Virus record (IMG/VR): IMGVR_UViG_3300007515_000003
Coordinates: 34,824 to 98,823 of that record
Length of the DNA stretch: 64,000 nucleotides
DNA from: a virus
Reading direction: 5' to 3' (one strand)
Part shown: one piece after another, positions 51,568-60,061 of the stretch
Position numbering within the stretch: the first letter of the stretch is position 1
How the letters are laid out: every line of letters begins with the position of its first letter
Made by a program: the position numbers and the translations under genes
The notes under the pieces: model-generated
What the model was told of the DNA's origin: nothing
Databases searched by the model: none
What the model saw: only the letters and a program-made list of their open reading frames with translations

Positions 51568-52061
51568 TTCTCCCAAACCTGTGCGCCTTCAAGTTGAATA
51601 ATATCCTTGGAAAGGATCTGCGTAATTTGACATCGAGTTTTAGGGTTTTGGTAAATTCTGTATTTCGCTTCTCGCGGCGTAGCTACAAAAGGTAGATCCC
51701 ACCTGATTTTGCCCTTGGAAGAATTAACGTAATCAAGTAAGGCTTTCCTGCTCACCACAATGTAGTCATGGCTTCGTTCAAAAGCAATAAAGTGTGCAAT
51801 TCCATAAATCCAGCCATCTACCCCTCCGCTACCTTTAAATTCAATCCAGATCCATCTGTCCAAATACTTTGAGGGTTTCGGGGACTTCCTTCGCTTGACC
51901 GCGACAAGCATATGCACCTCTTTATTTCTTGCCTTATAGACTCCCTTCATGTTGAAGTCTATTCCCTTTCTTGACATCTCTCTGGAGCACTTTTCTATTT
52001 TGTACCCCCTATCTAGGGCCAAATCGAGGAAACTTTTTGCTTCCGGCTCTATGACTTCCAT
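51564..52061 (-). CDS. Nuclease-like hypothetical protein
   Basis: Protein of 165 aa. KGIDFNMKGVYKARN, HMLVAVKRRKSP and WIWIEFKGSGGVDGWIYGIAHFIAFE have the spacing of a PD-(D/E)xK-like core (D, then E-x-K). A family common in phages, but unproven. Function unknown. Confidence 0.55.
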   Translation of the reverse strand: MEVIEPEAKSFLDLALDRGYKIEKCSREMSRKGIDFNMKGVYKARNKEVHMLVAVKRRKSPKPSKYLDRWIWIEFKGSGGVDGWIYGIAHFIAFERSHDYIVVSRKALLDYVNSSKGKIRWDLPFVATPREAKYRIYQNPKTRCQITQILSKDIIQLEGAQVWEK

Positions 52062-52067
52062 TTTAGG

Positions 52068-52280
52068 TTACCAAATTTTATTAGGTTTTTCGACTTCCTT
52101 GACGATTATTTCGCTATCTTCCTTTGACAGACCAAGGGTTTTGTGAGATAAAGCTAGTGCGCTCCGTAATTTTGCCGCTCTTTCCTGGGCGGATTTACGA
52201 GAAGAATAATTTATGTCCTCGACCCTTCTGCCGTTTCGAGTAACAACAAAGACGCTAGAAATTTTAGGCATTTTTGCCAA
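52068..52280 (-). CDS. Basic hypothetical protein
   Basis: Protein of 70 aa (MAKMPKISSVFVVTRNGRRV...). Basic, helical. Unknown. Confidence 0.65.
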   Translation of the reverse strand: MAKMPKISSVFVVTRNGRRVEDINYSSRKSAQERAAKLRSALALSHKTLGLSKEDSEIIVKEVEKPNKIW

Positions 52281-52285
52281 CGTAA

Positions 52286-52609
52286 CTATGCCGTTGTCGT
52301 TGTGGTTTCTTCTGACGTTTCGTCAGTGGTTTCTTCTGACGTTTCGTCAGTGGTTTCTTCTGACGTTTCACCAGTGGTTTCCTCCTCGCCAGGACCATCT
52401 CCGGATTCCCTCAACTCTTGGGCAATTTCTTGCGCGCGAATATTTGTCAAGACCTCCTCAATTTGGGCGTCCTCCATGCCTTCTACCTCTTCCTTTGCTC
52501 TCTCGAGCGCCTTCTCTTGTACAATTTGAAGGGTTTGCTGCAAGGTGGCTTGCTGTAGGAAGGAGTTGGCGAGGGCCAATGTGACTTTATTTTTATCTGT
52601 ATCGTTCAT
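52286..52609 (-). CDS. Protein with acidic T/S/E repeat tail
   Basis: Protein of 107 aa. A helical N-terminal half (LANSFLQQATLQQTLQIVQE) then a low-complexity tail of TDETSEET-type repeats. At the DNA level the tail is a tandem 24-base repeat, so its length probably varies. Structural or scaffold-like; function unknown. Confidence 0.7.
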   Translation of the reverse strand: MNDTDKNKVTLALANSFLQQATLQQTLQIVQEKALERAKEEVEGMEDAQIEEVLTNIRAQEIAQELRESGDGPGEEETTGETSEETTDETSEETTDETSEETTTTTA

Positions 52610-52674
52610 ATGTAGTTAAGTTATTGGGTTAATGTTCAATTTAATTATAGAATCTAAGATGCACTTTATAAAAT

Positions 52675-52869
52675 TTATTTTTCATTTTTTTTGTTTTTTT
52701 CTTGAGCAGTATTTATCTCTAAAACTTTCGCGATGCATCCCGTCAGGGACCCGCTCCTGCAGGTCTCATTAAACATTGCTCTTGCTGTTTGCTTATCCAG
52801 TGCGTGATAATATCTTTTGTGAGGGGACTTGTCCCCATCTAGCTCGTATTTAACTAAAAAAAGACTCAT
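52675..52869 (-). CDS. Small hypothetical protein
   Basis: Protein of 64 aa (MSLFLVKYELDGDKSPHKRY...). Beta then helix, basic tail. Resembles a small phage family with ALDKQTARAMF. Unknown. Confidence 0.65.
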   Translation of the reverse strand: MSLFLVKYELDGDKSPHKRYYHALDKQTARAMFNETCRSGSLTGCIAKVLEINTAQEKNKKNEK

Positions 52870-53237
52870 TGCTTATTACTCTTGAGTACACGCTTAATTC
52901 GTATCTTTTCCCCGTGCATTAGTAATAAGTTTAGAAATTTAGAAATTTTATTTCTCTGAAGCGTTTTTCGTGACTCCTTCATGGGAACACCATAGGTTCT
53001 CGTCGCTCCTAAGAAATCTTTATAAGCCCTATTGAAAGATTTGAAATCTTCCCGAGACAACTCTTGCTCGAGCGACAAAATATCCGCATGATTGCAAACT
53101 AAGGTTCCTATTTGAGCTACAATGGTTGTGTTGTCTTTTTTGGAAACAATCCTTTTTCCTTCCACAGTCGCGCCAATATTAGGCGCATCTCCTGGGGAAT
53201 CTTTTGACTTGAAGAAGGACTTTAGTTTCTCGAACAT
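52866..53237 (-). CDS. Basic hypothetical protein
   Basis: Protein of 123 aa (MFEKLKSFFKSKDSPGDAPN...). Basic N- and C-termini, helical centre. Located just downstream of the tmRNA gene. Unknown. Confidence 0.65.
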   Translation of the reverse strand: MFEKLKSFFKSKDSPGDAPNIGATVEGKRIVSKKDNTTIVAQIGTLVCNHADILSLEQELSREDFKSFNRAYKDFLGATRTYGVPMKESRKTLQRNKISKFLNLLLMHGEKIRIKRVLKSNKQ

Positions 53238-53241
53238 AAAT

Positions 53242-53617
<376 letters not shown>

Positions 53618-53640
53618 AAAGGATTTTCCCTAGATTAATA

Positions 53641-53949
53641 TTACACCAAAGCAGCGGGAAGTTCTTCGGAAGCTTTCTCCGTGCTTTCTGTGGACGCCTG
53701 GTCCGAGGTTGTTGATGCCGCAGCCTCAGGAGATACCGAACGATACATCACGTAATCGGGCGCACGCTCGTTTTCTGTCTTGCCCTTATTGGAAAAGACT
53801 ACTACCTTCACCTTTTCTGTTACCCCAGGCATGGTTTCGATTTCGACATGACCAGTGAGGTACTTCTGGCCTTTGCCCTGGCGTACCCACAAAGCTCCGA
53901 GCTCTCGTTCACGCCATTCTGAATTAGTGTTTTCTTTTGTTTCACTCAT
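53641..53949 (-). CDS. DUF736-like or small ssDNA-binding-like protein
   Basis: Protein of 102 aa (MSETKENTNSEWRERELGAL...). Residues 13-70 (LGALWVRQGKGQKYLTGHVE, KVVVFSNKGKTENERAPDYV) resemble DUF736-type single-strand binding-like domains, while the tail is acidic and S/T/A-rich. Function unknown. Confidence 0.55.
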   Translation of the reverse strand: MSETKENTNSEWRERELGALWVRQGKGQKYLTGHVEIETMPGVTEKVKVVVFSNKGKTENERAPDYVMYRSVSPEAAASTTSDQASTESTEKASEELPAALV

Positions 53950-53971
53950 AGTTTTTAATTGTTAAGGATAT

Positions 53972-54000
53972 AGTATAGGTTATTTTGAATAGAATGTCAA
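53972..54000 (-). promoter_or_regulatory. Promoter with leader
   Basis: Leftward TTGACA, 17 bases, TATACT; a leader with CTTAACAATTAAAAAC precedes ATG 53949. Confidence 0.75.
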
Positions 54001-54025
54001 GAACTTTTTTTGTGTAAATTGGGAT

Positions 54026-54331
54026 GTGTTGCTTTTAATTGATTCTGAACTCACTGAACCGCCTTCATCGGTGACGCTGTTTAGGGATATAACGCTTTAT
54101 GCTGCCACCTTTAAAAAGATGGACATAATTCTGGAGGCAAAACCCGTAATGCAGGACTACTATTATAAATGGCTCAAGGAGCGCGGCGCATTTGACTTTA
54201 TAAAGGACATATTGGACTACGAAAAGGAGTACGGCAAAACAATTCGATATAGGTTCGGCGGTCACGCAGGAAACGTTAGTGTGAGAAGTATAGGTTACCA
54301 TAACTTTCAAAGGATTATAGGCTCAATTTAA
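54026..54331 (+). CDS. Small rightward protein of unknown function
   Basis: Protein of 101 aa (MLLLIDSELTEPPSSVTLFR...). FKKMDIILEAKPVMQDYYYKWLKERGAF looks coding and conserved-like. It runs against the neighbouring leftward genes and ends 4 bases inside the next gene. No promoter is obvious. The antisense leftward frame here is less convincing. Confidence 0.55.
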   Translation: MLLLIDSELTEPPSSVTLFRDITLYAATFKKMDIILEAKPVMQDYYYKWLKERGAFDFIKDILDYEKEYGKTIRYRFGGHAGNVSVRSIGYHNFQRIIGSI

Positions 54332-55113
54332 TACTTAAAGTAGTCAAAAGACGAATGATTATAGGAAAACCTTCCCAAATATATCTTTCTAGAGTCTCCG
54401 CCTGACTCATACCCCTTCGTAATCGGAGACCAATTTGGAAACTCACCTGAGATAACCCTTAAGAGGTTGTGTTCTATTTTCCATGGATCAACACTGTGAA
54501 GACTGTTGAAAAGAGTGAGATACTTAATTGCAATCTTCTCTCTTGTCTTTGACGGAAAAATAGGATAGACCGTAGCAAACGTTCCTGCCTTCCGCCTGGA
54601 AAACTCAATCCCGTGAGGGTTTTTGGGTATGTGAAGTTGGAAAAATTTATTTAAGAAAAATATTAATGGCCTGCTGAAGATATATGAGTATCTATCTTCG
54701 CTCACCTGATCGCCAGCGAAGCTTATTACGTTCACTTTCTTTGGGCAAGTCTTAATATATGCTGACTTTGTAATTACTTGGGATTCAATATTAAATTTGA
54801 GCCCGAGATTGACGCCCGCAAGGCCAGTGTCCCTGTTCCCCAGGCAAGCGGAGCTATTTGAGCAAAGATTTAATAGGGCTGATTTATATCTCGAGCTACT
54901 TGTGAAGCCCCTCAAAAAGCGATCTGAAAATTTTGGAAATTCGTCTAGTATTTTGCAGTATCCCTTGATGGAGATGATCTTGTCGCGCGTATAATTAATT
55001 CCTACTCCATCCAGGCACCTGTGGACAATTTTGAATTGCCTGCAATAATCCCCAAACTCCTTGAACTCCTCGCGCGAGAAAGTTTTATGGAGGTGATTAA
55101 GTATGTCGTCCAC
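54328..55113 (-). CDS. Hypothetical protein of the metabolic operon
   Basis: Protein of 261 aa (MDDILNHLHKTFSREEFKEF...). Basic and aromatic, with several cysteines (ALLNLCSNSSACLGNRD). Two SPxTK/S-P segments near the end. No family recognised. It is at the end of the 54-60 kb operon. Confidence 0.7.
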   Translation of the reverse strand: MDDILNHLHKTFSREEFKEFGDYCRQFKIVHRCLDGVGINYTRDKIISIKGYCKILDEFPKFSDRFLRGFTSSSRYKSALLNLCSNSSACLGNRDTGLAGVNLGLKFNIESQVITKSAYIKTCPKKVNVISFAGDQVSEDRYSYIFSRPLIFFLNKFFQLHIPKNPHGIEFSRRKAGTFATVYPIFPSKTREKIAIKYLTLFNSLHSVDPWKIEHNLLRVISGEFPNWSPITKGYESGGDSRKIYLGRFSYNHSSFDYFKY

Positions 55114-55149
55114 TGTCTTTGTTTTTTTGTCGAAAAATTTTTTTCAATC

Positions 55150-55791
55150 TTACGTTATATTAAAATGAGTCGAGTATGCTGATTTGCAGATTTCATAGAA
55201 AAAATAATTCTCTTTAGGGGTATACTCAGGGGAAAGACAAACAAAAAGATAGTCAAAATCTATGCTAAGTATTTCTTTGTTTAATCTAGTCTCAACAAAT
55301 ATTGAGGGCTTCTGCTTGATGCAAAAATCCTCGCTATCGTGCGTAAAGGCAAGCTTGCTAGTAAAAAGAACATTTCTCGCATCAATAATGTCATAGCTTC
55401 TGTCCTTGTAATACGCTTCACAGAACAATTCCACCATCTCTTCTGAGAATTCCTCTGAATAGGGCTGCTTGATCCAGGTATAAGAATTAAGATTTAAGTT
55501 TAGCGCAGACCATAATACCCAATCTGATGAGCCTGCTATGCCCGCTCGAACTTCGGCAATTGATGCTTCCTTCTCATAAAAAATATCATGATGGAGATCT
55601 ACGTTATAGATGTCGAGCTCTCCGTCGATGCCGTTAAGCATATCTAGTATATCTGCATGATACTGTGCCAATGCCACCCTAGACTTATCTTTTATCCCAT
55701 GCAGCGCTTTAATAAATAAATCGAAAACCTCGACCATATCATGTGTGTCCAGGCAATAATCTATATCTATGGATAATATTTTTTTATTCAT
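55150..55791 (-). CDS. UPF0489-like protein (peptide-arginase fold)
   Basis: Protein of 213 aa from ATG 55791 (MNKKILSIDIDYCLD). LSIDIDYCLDTHD, IYNVDLHHDI and SIDFDYLFV have the aspartate/histidine pattern of UPF0489 proteins, a group that includes peptide arginases which turn peptide arginine into ornithine. The N-terminal D-x-D and V-D-L-H-H-D are likely metal ligands. If correct this phage may modify peptides or small guanidino compounds. Confidence 0.55.
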   Translation of the reverse strand: MNKKILSIDIDYCLDTHDMVEVFDLFIKALHGIKDKSRVALAQYHADILDMLNGIDGELDIYNVDLHHDIFYEKEASIAEVRAGIAGSSDWVLWSALNLNLNSYTWIKQPYSEEFSEEMVELFCEAYYKDRSYDIIDARNVLFTSKLAFTHDSEDFCIKQKPSIFVETRLNKEILSIDFDYLFVCLSPEYTPKENYFFYEICKSAYSTHFNIT

Positions 55792-56305
55792 TGAAGCAAA
55801 AAACATTTACCTGAATCATCGGGGCGTCACATTCGAGGAGTATGTCGAAAAACCTATCTGCCTTGGGCGGCGCGCTCACTAACCTATTATGTTTGGGGTG
55901 ACACCTATGATACTTTGCTTCTTGTCGTAATTGCAGAGGTAGGATCTCATTAGGGGAATAAAAAAGAGAGCCCCCCGTAAAGTTGGCGCCCTCGGACAAA
56001 AAATATATGACGTGTTTATTAATATCTCTGCCGTCATACTGCTGGTAATCATGAGGGCCCAGGGGTATGCTCTTGGCGGAAAAGGAATTTACGAGACACC
56101 CGTGGTCAGGCAAGGGGTCTTCGTATCCAAGGTCCTCAAGAATACGAGCAGAAAGCCTGTTGAAAAATTTATTATTTATATTTTTAACGCTGTCGTGTAG
56201 AATTTTCGATTTGAATTTTCTAAGTTTATAGCGACGAGTAATATCGCTTGCACAAAAGTCAGCGAGGCGCGTCGGCAGAAAATCATCTTGGACTTCAATT
56301 TTCAC
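55784..56305 (-). CDS. 2OG-Fe(II) oxygenase-like protein (degenerate site)
   Basis: Protein of 173 aa (MKIEVQDDFLPTRLADFCAS...). DDFLP, GPHDYQQYDGR, HVIYFLSEGANFTGGSLFYSPN and NRLVSAPP match the prolyl-hydroxylase layout, but the distal histidine seems replaced. Possibly an inactive or modified-site family member, or a false match. It overlaps its neighbours. Confidence 0.5.
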   Translation of the reverse strand: MKIEVQDDFLPTRLADFCASDITRRYKLRKFKSKILHDSVKNINNKFFNRLSARILEDLGYEDPLPDHGCLVNSFSAKSIPLGPHDYQQYDGRDINKHVIYFLSEGANFTGGSLFYSPNEILPLQLRQEAKYHRCHPKHNRLVSAPPKADRFFDILLECDAPMIQVNVFCFNE

Positions 56306-56933
56306 TTTTCGAAAAAGACTTAAGTAATACCTGAGACGGTACTACCTTGTTGAAATTATTTTTTGTAGTATTAAATATTTTAAGCCACCCAAACAATCTT
56401 CCCACCATCGGAAAGTATGATATATAGTCTCTGGGAACTTCCGCATCTAAAAGTAAAGCGGACATAGCGCAACCAACATTCATATGTACCGGCAACATCT
56501 CTTCCAGGGTAAGACAAAACCTCATTCGCTCCCTAATAAGATCCGGGAATGAGCGTATTAAGAATTTTACGCGGGGATCTCCGCCCCTAATTGAAGGATG
56601 CCCAAAGCCCGGAACCCTTTGGTCGGCGCAATGATATTCTCCGTAGACAACATCGGGGGAGCGTTGGTAATTTTCCTCGATAAAATATGCTATCTCATTG
56701 ATTAATAAATGCTTGTCGCTTACGCAATTTAGCCCTGCTGCTGCAGCGCTAGGAAATGAGGCCCCGCAATTCGCCGCAAGCGCAACCACGCAAGAACTCG
56801 GCGGCTCTGCAGGTTCCGGAAACTCAATAAAGCTTGAGCAAATCGTGCTGCATAGCTCGTAAACTCTTTCGTCTTCCGTCTCTATGTTTAAATGAGAAAA
56901 TATTGTTTTAAAAAAATTATATTCTACATTCAT
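56295..56933 (-). CDS. Citrate-synthase-like domain protein
   Basis: Protein of 212 aa. VVALAANCGASFPSAAAAGLNC, then VPGFGHPSIRGGDPRVKFL (G-x-G-H-x...D-P-R) and NVGCAMSALLLDAEVPRDYI, FPMVGRLFGWLKI match the C-terminal half of citrate synthase / citryl-CoA lyase. Normal enzymes have about 370-430 aa; this is half-length, lacking the N-terminal part. Unusual in a phage. Catalytic state unknown. Confidence 0.65.
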   Translation of the reverse strand: MNVEYNFFKTIFSHLNIETEDERVYELCSTICSSFIEFPEPAEPPSSCVVALAANCGASFPSAAAAGLNCVSDKHLLINEIAYFIEENYQRSPDVVYGEYHCADQRVPGFGHPSIRGGDPRVKFLIRSFPDLIRERMRFCLTLEEMLPVHMNVGCAMSALLLDAEVPRDYISYFPMVGRLFGWLKIFNTTKNNFNKVVPSQVLLKSFSKSEN

Positions 56934-57408
56934 ATTTATTCGCTACAATCTCGTAATCTAGTTTGGATTTCTTTGCAATATTTAAACAGCTATTAAATGA
57001 GGGTTTATTGTTTGTGGATATTTCCGTTAATACAAATTCAATACCTTTAATCCTGAGGGCTTCAAGAACCTTCGCGTGTAATTTCGTCGCAAGGCCTTGA
57101 TTCCTATAAGCCTTTGCAATGACCGTAATAACTCCCACTGCGATTTTTTTATCGAGATCATATACTTGATTGAGGCATGTAGATGCGCAGCTAAAGGCAA
57201 TTGGAACACTGGGCTCCTCAAAGGGGCCTGCGGAGACAAGGTATGCCGGATCTTGATTGATTAGCGTAGGTCTGACCTCTAGTGAGAAAAAATTATCTAC
57301 ATTCTTTCTTGTTGCCTTGAGTGGAAGATGGAGGCCCTCGTTTTCATTGAACGCCGCAAGGAGTAAATCCTTTATTTCTACCTCATCCGCCAGAGTGGCC
57401 TCCCTCAT
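56917..57408 (-). CDS. GNAT-family N-acetyltransferase-like protein
   Basis: Protein of 163 aa from ATG 57408 (MREATLADEVEIKDLLLAAF). Motif A AVGVITVIAKAYRNQGLATKLHAKVLEAL, with Q/R-x-x-G-x-A for acetyl-CoA, and a C-terminal TEISTNNKPSFNSC. A longer frame to 57507 overlaps the upstream gene's coding part and is rejected. Substrate unknown. Confidence 0.75.
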   Translation of the reverse strand: MREATLADEVEIKDLLLAAFNENEGLHLPLKATRKNVDNFFSLEVRPTLINQDPAYLVSAGPFEEPSVPIAFSCASTCLNQVYDLDKKIAVGVITVIAKAYRNQGLATKLHAKVLEALRIKGIEFVLTEISTNNKPSFNSCLNIAKKSKLDYEIVANKYECRI

Positions 57409-57418
57409 TAATCTATCA

Positions 57419-58405
57419 TTAGGTAATAACTTCACAATCCACCTCCAATAGCGATGATAGATCTCCACCTCCAGCATAACTAATTGCGCTCTGGAGGTCT
57501 TGTTCAATCTCTAAAAGTTTTTCAGAATACGAGAACCCGCTTGCAGTAATCTCTCTCTGAACTCCCTCGACGTGATTTCTGTGACCTTTATTCTCTGCGC
57601 TGGCAGAACCAAAATAAGCTTTTCGTTTTAAGCCATCGGCACAAAGAATCGTCTTCGCCGGACTGTCGTTGCAACCCGCAAATAAAGCGCCAGCCATAAC
57701 CATAAAGGCGCCCGCATGAATTGCCTTAGCAATATCCCCGGAGGAAGTTATGCCCCCATCGGCAATAATTGGAACTTTGTCGTCGCCCGTTCCGGCATAT
57801 ACTCCAGCACATTTTTGCACACAAGAAAACATTGGCATTGTGAATCCTGTCTTATCTTTTGTAGTACAAGGACTTCCTTGTCCGATGCCCACCTTAACTA
57901 TAGACGCTCCCCATTTATATAAGTCCCTTACCGCCAACTCTGTCGTTACATTGCCCGCAATGATTTTGCACCCATCCATAAAACAGGCGGGCGCCTGCTG
58001 GAGTAGGAACTTAATCATTTTTTCCATTTTCCTGCAATGGCCATGTGCAATATCGATTGTAATATAATCTACTCTAAGATTTTCGTTTGAAATTTGTTTA
58101 ATTATATGCTCATCTTCTGTTTGTACTCCAATGCTAATTGAAATTGTCTTCCAATTTTCTTTATTTGCTTTACGCACAAAGTCTACAATATCTATATTAA
58201 ATCTATGCATGATGTAGAAATAATGATTCTCTGATAGCCACCGCGCCAAACCCTCATCTATGACCGACTTCATGTTTGCGGGAATGATGGGCAGCTTGAA
58301 CGAATCTCCATTGAAAAGGGAGACTGAGGTGTCGCATTCTGAGCGAGAACTGCAATCACTATACCTAGGGACTAGGCAAACATCTGAGTATTTAAACAGT
58401 TTCAT
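57419..58405 (-). CDS. guaC: GMP reductase / IMP dehydrogenase family protein
   Basis: Protein of 328 aa from ATG 58405 (MKLFKYSDVCLVPRYSDCSS). TIM-barrel of the IMPDH/GMP reductase family: IIAGNVTTELAVRDLYKWGA, KVGIGQGSPCTTKDKTG (catalytic loop cysteine in SPCTT), PIIADGGITSSGDIAKAIHAGA, YFGSASAENKGHRNHVEG. No CBS domains, so GMP reductase is favoured (GMP to IMP). It would raise IMP and lower GMP. Overlaps the cupin gene. Confidence 0.85.
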   Translation of the reverse strand: MKLFKYSDVCLVPRYSDCSSRSECDTSVSLFNGDSFKLPIIPANMKSVIDEGLARWLSENHYFYIMHRFNIDIVDFVRKANKENWKTISISIGVQTEDEHIIKQISNENLRVDYITIDIAHGHCRKMEKMIKFLLQQAPACFMDGCKIIAGNVTTELAVRDLYKWGASIVKVGIGQGSPCTTKDKTGFTMPMFSCVQKCAGVYAGTGDDKVPIIADGGITSSGDIAKAIHAGAFMVMAGALFAGCNDSPAKTILCADGLKRKAYFGSASAENKGHRNHVEGVQREITASGFSYSEKLLEIEQDLQSAISYAGGGDLSSLLEVDCEVIT

Positions 58406-59384
58406 ATTGTCGATTGATAAGGGAGTTAATGGTTCCGAAATGTGCCAGATGAACTGCCCGACTGAAAAGATCACTCTTGAACAATCCAGAAAATAAATAA
58501 GCATCTATATTTCTATCATCTATAAAGTCCCTACTCACGCTAATTGAATTCGTAAGGCTTTCTGCGTAATGCCCCGTCATTGATGGAACATATATAACGT
58601 CTCCGGCCTGGATATCATTAACATAAACATCGATCGAGCTCATAACTTCTAAAAGTTTACCTGCTTCGGTGGAATTCAATTGAGAAACAATTCTAATGCT
58701 GTCCCCCTCTAAAGAAAACCTTAACGATTCCAGTAAGGGATTATCAAACTTACCCTCAAGAAATATCTGTTGATCTGGAGGAATAATAAAAAACCTTTTA
58801 ATGCCACAGCACTGCTGAATCGTCGTGTGAATATCGTCATGGTCGCTGTGTAATTCGCTAAGTGTTCCTTTGGGGCCTATAAAAAACCAAGTGTGCATAT
58901 GCCCGTATACTACCGCATCCCTGAAGGTAGGTAAATATCTGTCGAACCAATCTCCAAAAAATGACGGGCAAGAGACGTGCTTTATGAAATCTTCTAGGTG
59001 CTCGCAATTTAACGCAAGGCAATATAGTTTATCTTCTATAGTGAAATCGCTAAAAGTCGTATCTCCTGACGAAGGGTGGTAAACCATTGCATTCTTGAGC
59101 GGACTGCCCTCAATAATATAGTCTATATATTGATGTAGGGTTGCTGTGATCTGCTCCTCATTTTGACAGAGCGAGCGCTTTAGCTTAATCTCCTTGTCTG
59201 GCAATCTTTGTTTAAAATTATCAAAATTTAACGTTCTTGCTAGCTCGTTATCTATAGCGTCTTTAAAGACGCAGGGTTTATCTCTGTCCAGCTGAAAATC
59301 TACCGCAGAGGGGCGCGGTTTGTACTGTAAGCTAAGCTTAGGTTTAACACAAGCCTTATTCACTTGTGAAAAACCCAATACCAT
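58392..59384 (-). CDS. Cupin/JmjC-like 2OG-dependent oxygenase
   Basis: Protein of 330 aa from ATG 59384 (MVLGFSQVNKACVKPKL...). LHSDHDDIHTTIQQCCGIKRFFIIPP and DVIYVPSMTGHYAESLTNSISVSRDFID have the H-x-D ... H layout of Cupin_8/JmjC oxygenases. An upstream in-frame ATG at 59426 is also possible, but the 59356-59487 small frame covers it. Substrate unknown. Confidence 0.7.
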   Translation of the reverse strand: MVLGFSQVNKACVKPKLSLQYKPRPSAVDFQLDRDKPCVFKDAIDNELARTLNFDNFKQRLPDKEIKLKRSLCQNEEQITATLHQYIDYIIEGSPLKNAMVYHPSSGDTTFSDFTIEDKLYCLALNCEHLEDFIKHVSCPSFFGDWFDRYLPTFRDAVVYGHMHTWFFIGPKGTLSELHSDHDDIHTTIQQCCGIKRFFIIPPDQQIFLEGKFDNPLLESLRFSLEGDSIRIVSQLNSTEAGKLLEVMSSIDVYVNDIQAGDVIYVPSMTGHYAESLTNSISVSRDFIDDRNIDAYLFSGLFKSDLFSRAVHLAHFGTINSLINRQYETV

Positions 59385-59487
59385 CCCTGATGCACCAAGA
59401 TATACAAAGTCCGGCGGCGCCCACAATCCAGTCTCCCGGAAAAAATTCTGGGTAAGTTGAATTTGCTGCTGCTAATAGTTCGATCAT
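59356..59487 (-). CDS. Small membrane peptide, coupled start
   Basis: A 43 aa frame (MIELLAAANSTYPEFFPGDW...). A hydrophobic stretch with IVGAAGLCISWC follows. ATG overlaps the upstream TGA (ATGA) and has a good Shine-Dalgarno (AAGGA). Overlaps the JmjC-like start in another frame. Confidence 0.6.
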   Translation of the reverse strand: MIELLAAANSTYPEFFPGDWIVGAAGLCISWCIRDGIGFFTSE

Positions 59488-60023
59488 CTGAATTCCTTTC
59501 TTAGTAGTCTCCACCTATCGGAGTCGATTGTTTTTGTGCCATCATTAATAGCATATAACATATCAACGATTTCGTCAAGAGAATTATAAATATATTTATG
59601 TGGAAACATTCCTAACATCCAAAGCGGGGTCTTTGTTTTGCCTCCCTCCATGCTTACGAAGACGGGCTTCTTCATTCTTACTGCGGTTACAATCTCTTCT
59701 GCGCTTCCCCAGCTAGCAACATCAGGAACAAGATGAGCTATAATAAAATCGCTTCTATCTACAAGGTTAAGGTCATATGCCCTCACTGTCTTCATTCTTT
59801 CGGTTACCCGGTCATACTGTTTAGTTTTCATCCACGTATCCATTTCTTCTCTCGTACCTTCGTCCTCCTCTACATCTTTCATGAAAGGTTTATTATATGG
59901 GTCAAAGCAGGTGACCCCGAGCGACTTTAATCTATCGGTGACTTCAGCCCTCCAGTTCCTTCCTGAGAGGTACTGCATGTGCCCAACTAAATATGTCTTG
60001 GTTCTATACAATAAATTTGACAT
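59484..60023 (-). CDS. Nucleoside 2-deoxyribosyltransferase-like protein
   Basis: Protein of 179 aa. TYLVGHMQYLSGRNWRAEVT, FDPYNKPFMKD, and SDFIIAHLVPDVASWGSAEEI match the family (Nuc_deoxyrib_tr): N-terminal glycine loop, then the catalytic glutamate in GSAEEI. It swaps or hydrolyses bases on deoxynucleosides. First gene of the operon; four-base overlap with the next. Confidence 0.75.
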   Translation of the reverse strand: MSNLLYRTKTYLVGHMQYLSGRNWRAEVTDRLKSLGVTCFDPYNKPFMKDVEEDEGTREEMDTWMKTKQYDRVTERMKTVRAYDLNLVDRSDFIIAHLVPDVASWGSAEEIVTAVRMKKPVFVSMEGGKTKTPLWMLGMFPHKYIYNSLDEIVDMLYAINDGTKTIDSDRWRLLRKEFR

Positions 60024-60029
60024 ATTATA

Positions 60030-60058
60030 ACCTTACCATATCGGTAAGGATTTGTCAA
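60030..60058 (-). promoter_or_regulatory. Operon promoter with palindromic operator
   Basis: Leftward TTGACA, 17 bases, TAAGGT. A perfect inverted repeat CCTTACC-gatat-GGTAAGG (60031-60049) covers the spacer and -10, so a repressor should block it. Very short distance to ATG 60023. Confidence 0.75.
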
Positions 60059-60061
60059 GTG

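Noticed and set aside
54065-54310. Leftward 81-codon frame opposite the 54026 gene
   Set aside because: Cysteine/valine-rich chance composition; the rightward frame is more protein-like.
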